The notes beneath the pieces were generated by a model. The model was given only the letters and a program-made list of their open reading frames with translations, was not told where the DNA came from and ran no database searches. A DNA stretch of 64,000 bases, taken from Lysinibacillus composti (GTDB taxonomy: Bacteria; Bacillota; Bacilli; Bacillales_A; Planococcaceae). The stretch lies in contig NZ_JAFBDY010000013.1 of NCBI RefSeq assembly GCF_016908465.1, positions 1 to 64,000 of the forward strand. The letters are read 5' to 3'. The position numbers and the translations under genes are program-made. Shown one piece after another: positions 63,922-64,000 of this stretch; position 1 is the stretch's first letter; every line of letters starts with the position of its first letter.

Positions 63922-63956
63922 AAAGCTATTATAAAAATAGCTTTTCTAATTTTTGA
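63922..63956 (+). terminator. Terminator of the LacI-family gene
   Basis: A nine-base stem (63922-63930 with 63936-63944) followed by a T-rich tract, 39 bases after the stop. Confidence 0.65.
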
Positions 63957-63961
63957 AAATT

Positions 63962-63975
63962 TGCATACGTATGCA
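63962..63975. promoter_or_regulatory. 14-bp palindrome with central CG
   Basis: TGCATACGTATGCA is a perfect palindrome centred on CG, as is usual for LacI-family operators. It lies between the LacI gene and the window edge, so it is a candidate operator for that regulator in front of its target gene. Confidence 0.45.
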
Positions 63976-64000
63976 TTTCCAAACTAACAAATATCATTTA

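Overview
The window is chromosomal DNA of a low-GC, endospore-forming member of the Bacillales. The gene set (ctsR-mcsA-mcsB-clpC, splA-splB, an H-type SASP, a LysM/GH18 spore lytic enzyme, a KinB-like kinase) and the sequence style fit the Planococcaceae (Lysinibacillus, Solibacillus, Ureibacillus) better than Bacillus proper. That placement is inference. I see no rRNA, tRNA, CRISPR array or intact insertion sequence.

Layout. 0-5 kb: class III heat-shock operon ctsR-mcsA-mcsB-clpC (minus) with a CtsR box. 5-10 kb: small membrane proteins, a hotdog thioesterase, a DUF4003 protein and an aldehyde dehydrogenase with its DUF779 partner. 10-16 kb: rluF, then a complete branched-chain amino acid ABC transporter (livJ-H-M-G-F) with CodY-like boxes before livJ. 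16-36 kb: mixed genes: KinB-like kinase, PsiE, a six-repeat beta-propeller lectin-like protein, an amino acid permease, purine nucleoside phosphorylase, a LysM-CAP protein, an M14 carboxypeptidase, PgeF, splAB, a Nudix hydrolase, a spore N-acetylglucosaminidase, a glutamate-synthase-like FMN protein, sspH, an HD-GYP protein, and a 49-residue acidic lipoprotein found by reading between genes.

36-44.3 kb is the most unusual part. An ATP-grasp ligase is followed by two large paralogous proteins that I do not recognise and that carry a papain-like Cys...His...Asn pattern. Next comes a ParM-like actin with a ribbon-helix-helix-like partner. Upstream of the actin gene lies an array of GTNNAC hexamers ending in three tandem 20-bp repeats, which looks like a type II plasmid partition centromere.

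44.8-48.8 kb: citrate transporter and its two-component system; the kinase is cut by an in-frame TAA between its phosphoacceptor and ATPase domains. 49-56 kb: an AraC regulator with a large C-terminal extension, a NorB-like efflux pump, a NupC nucleoside transporter, and mntH behind an MntR box. 56-60.5 kb: a three-gene polar amino acid ABC operon controlled by a clear lysine riboswitch, hence probably a lysine importer, divergent from a RocB-like peptidase. 60.7-64 kb: a methyltransferase, an orphan glycine-betaine-type binding lipoprotein, and a LacI regulator followed by operator-like palindromes.

All calls come from reading the sequence; no database search was run. Start codons were moved from the longest frame where a ribosome binding site required it (ctsR, mcsA, livF, splA, pgeF, the parM-like gene, citT, mntH and others).
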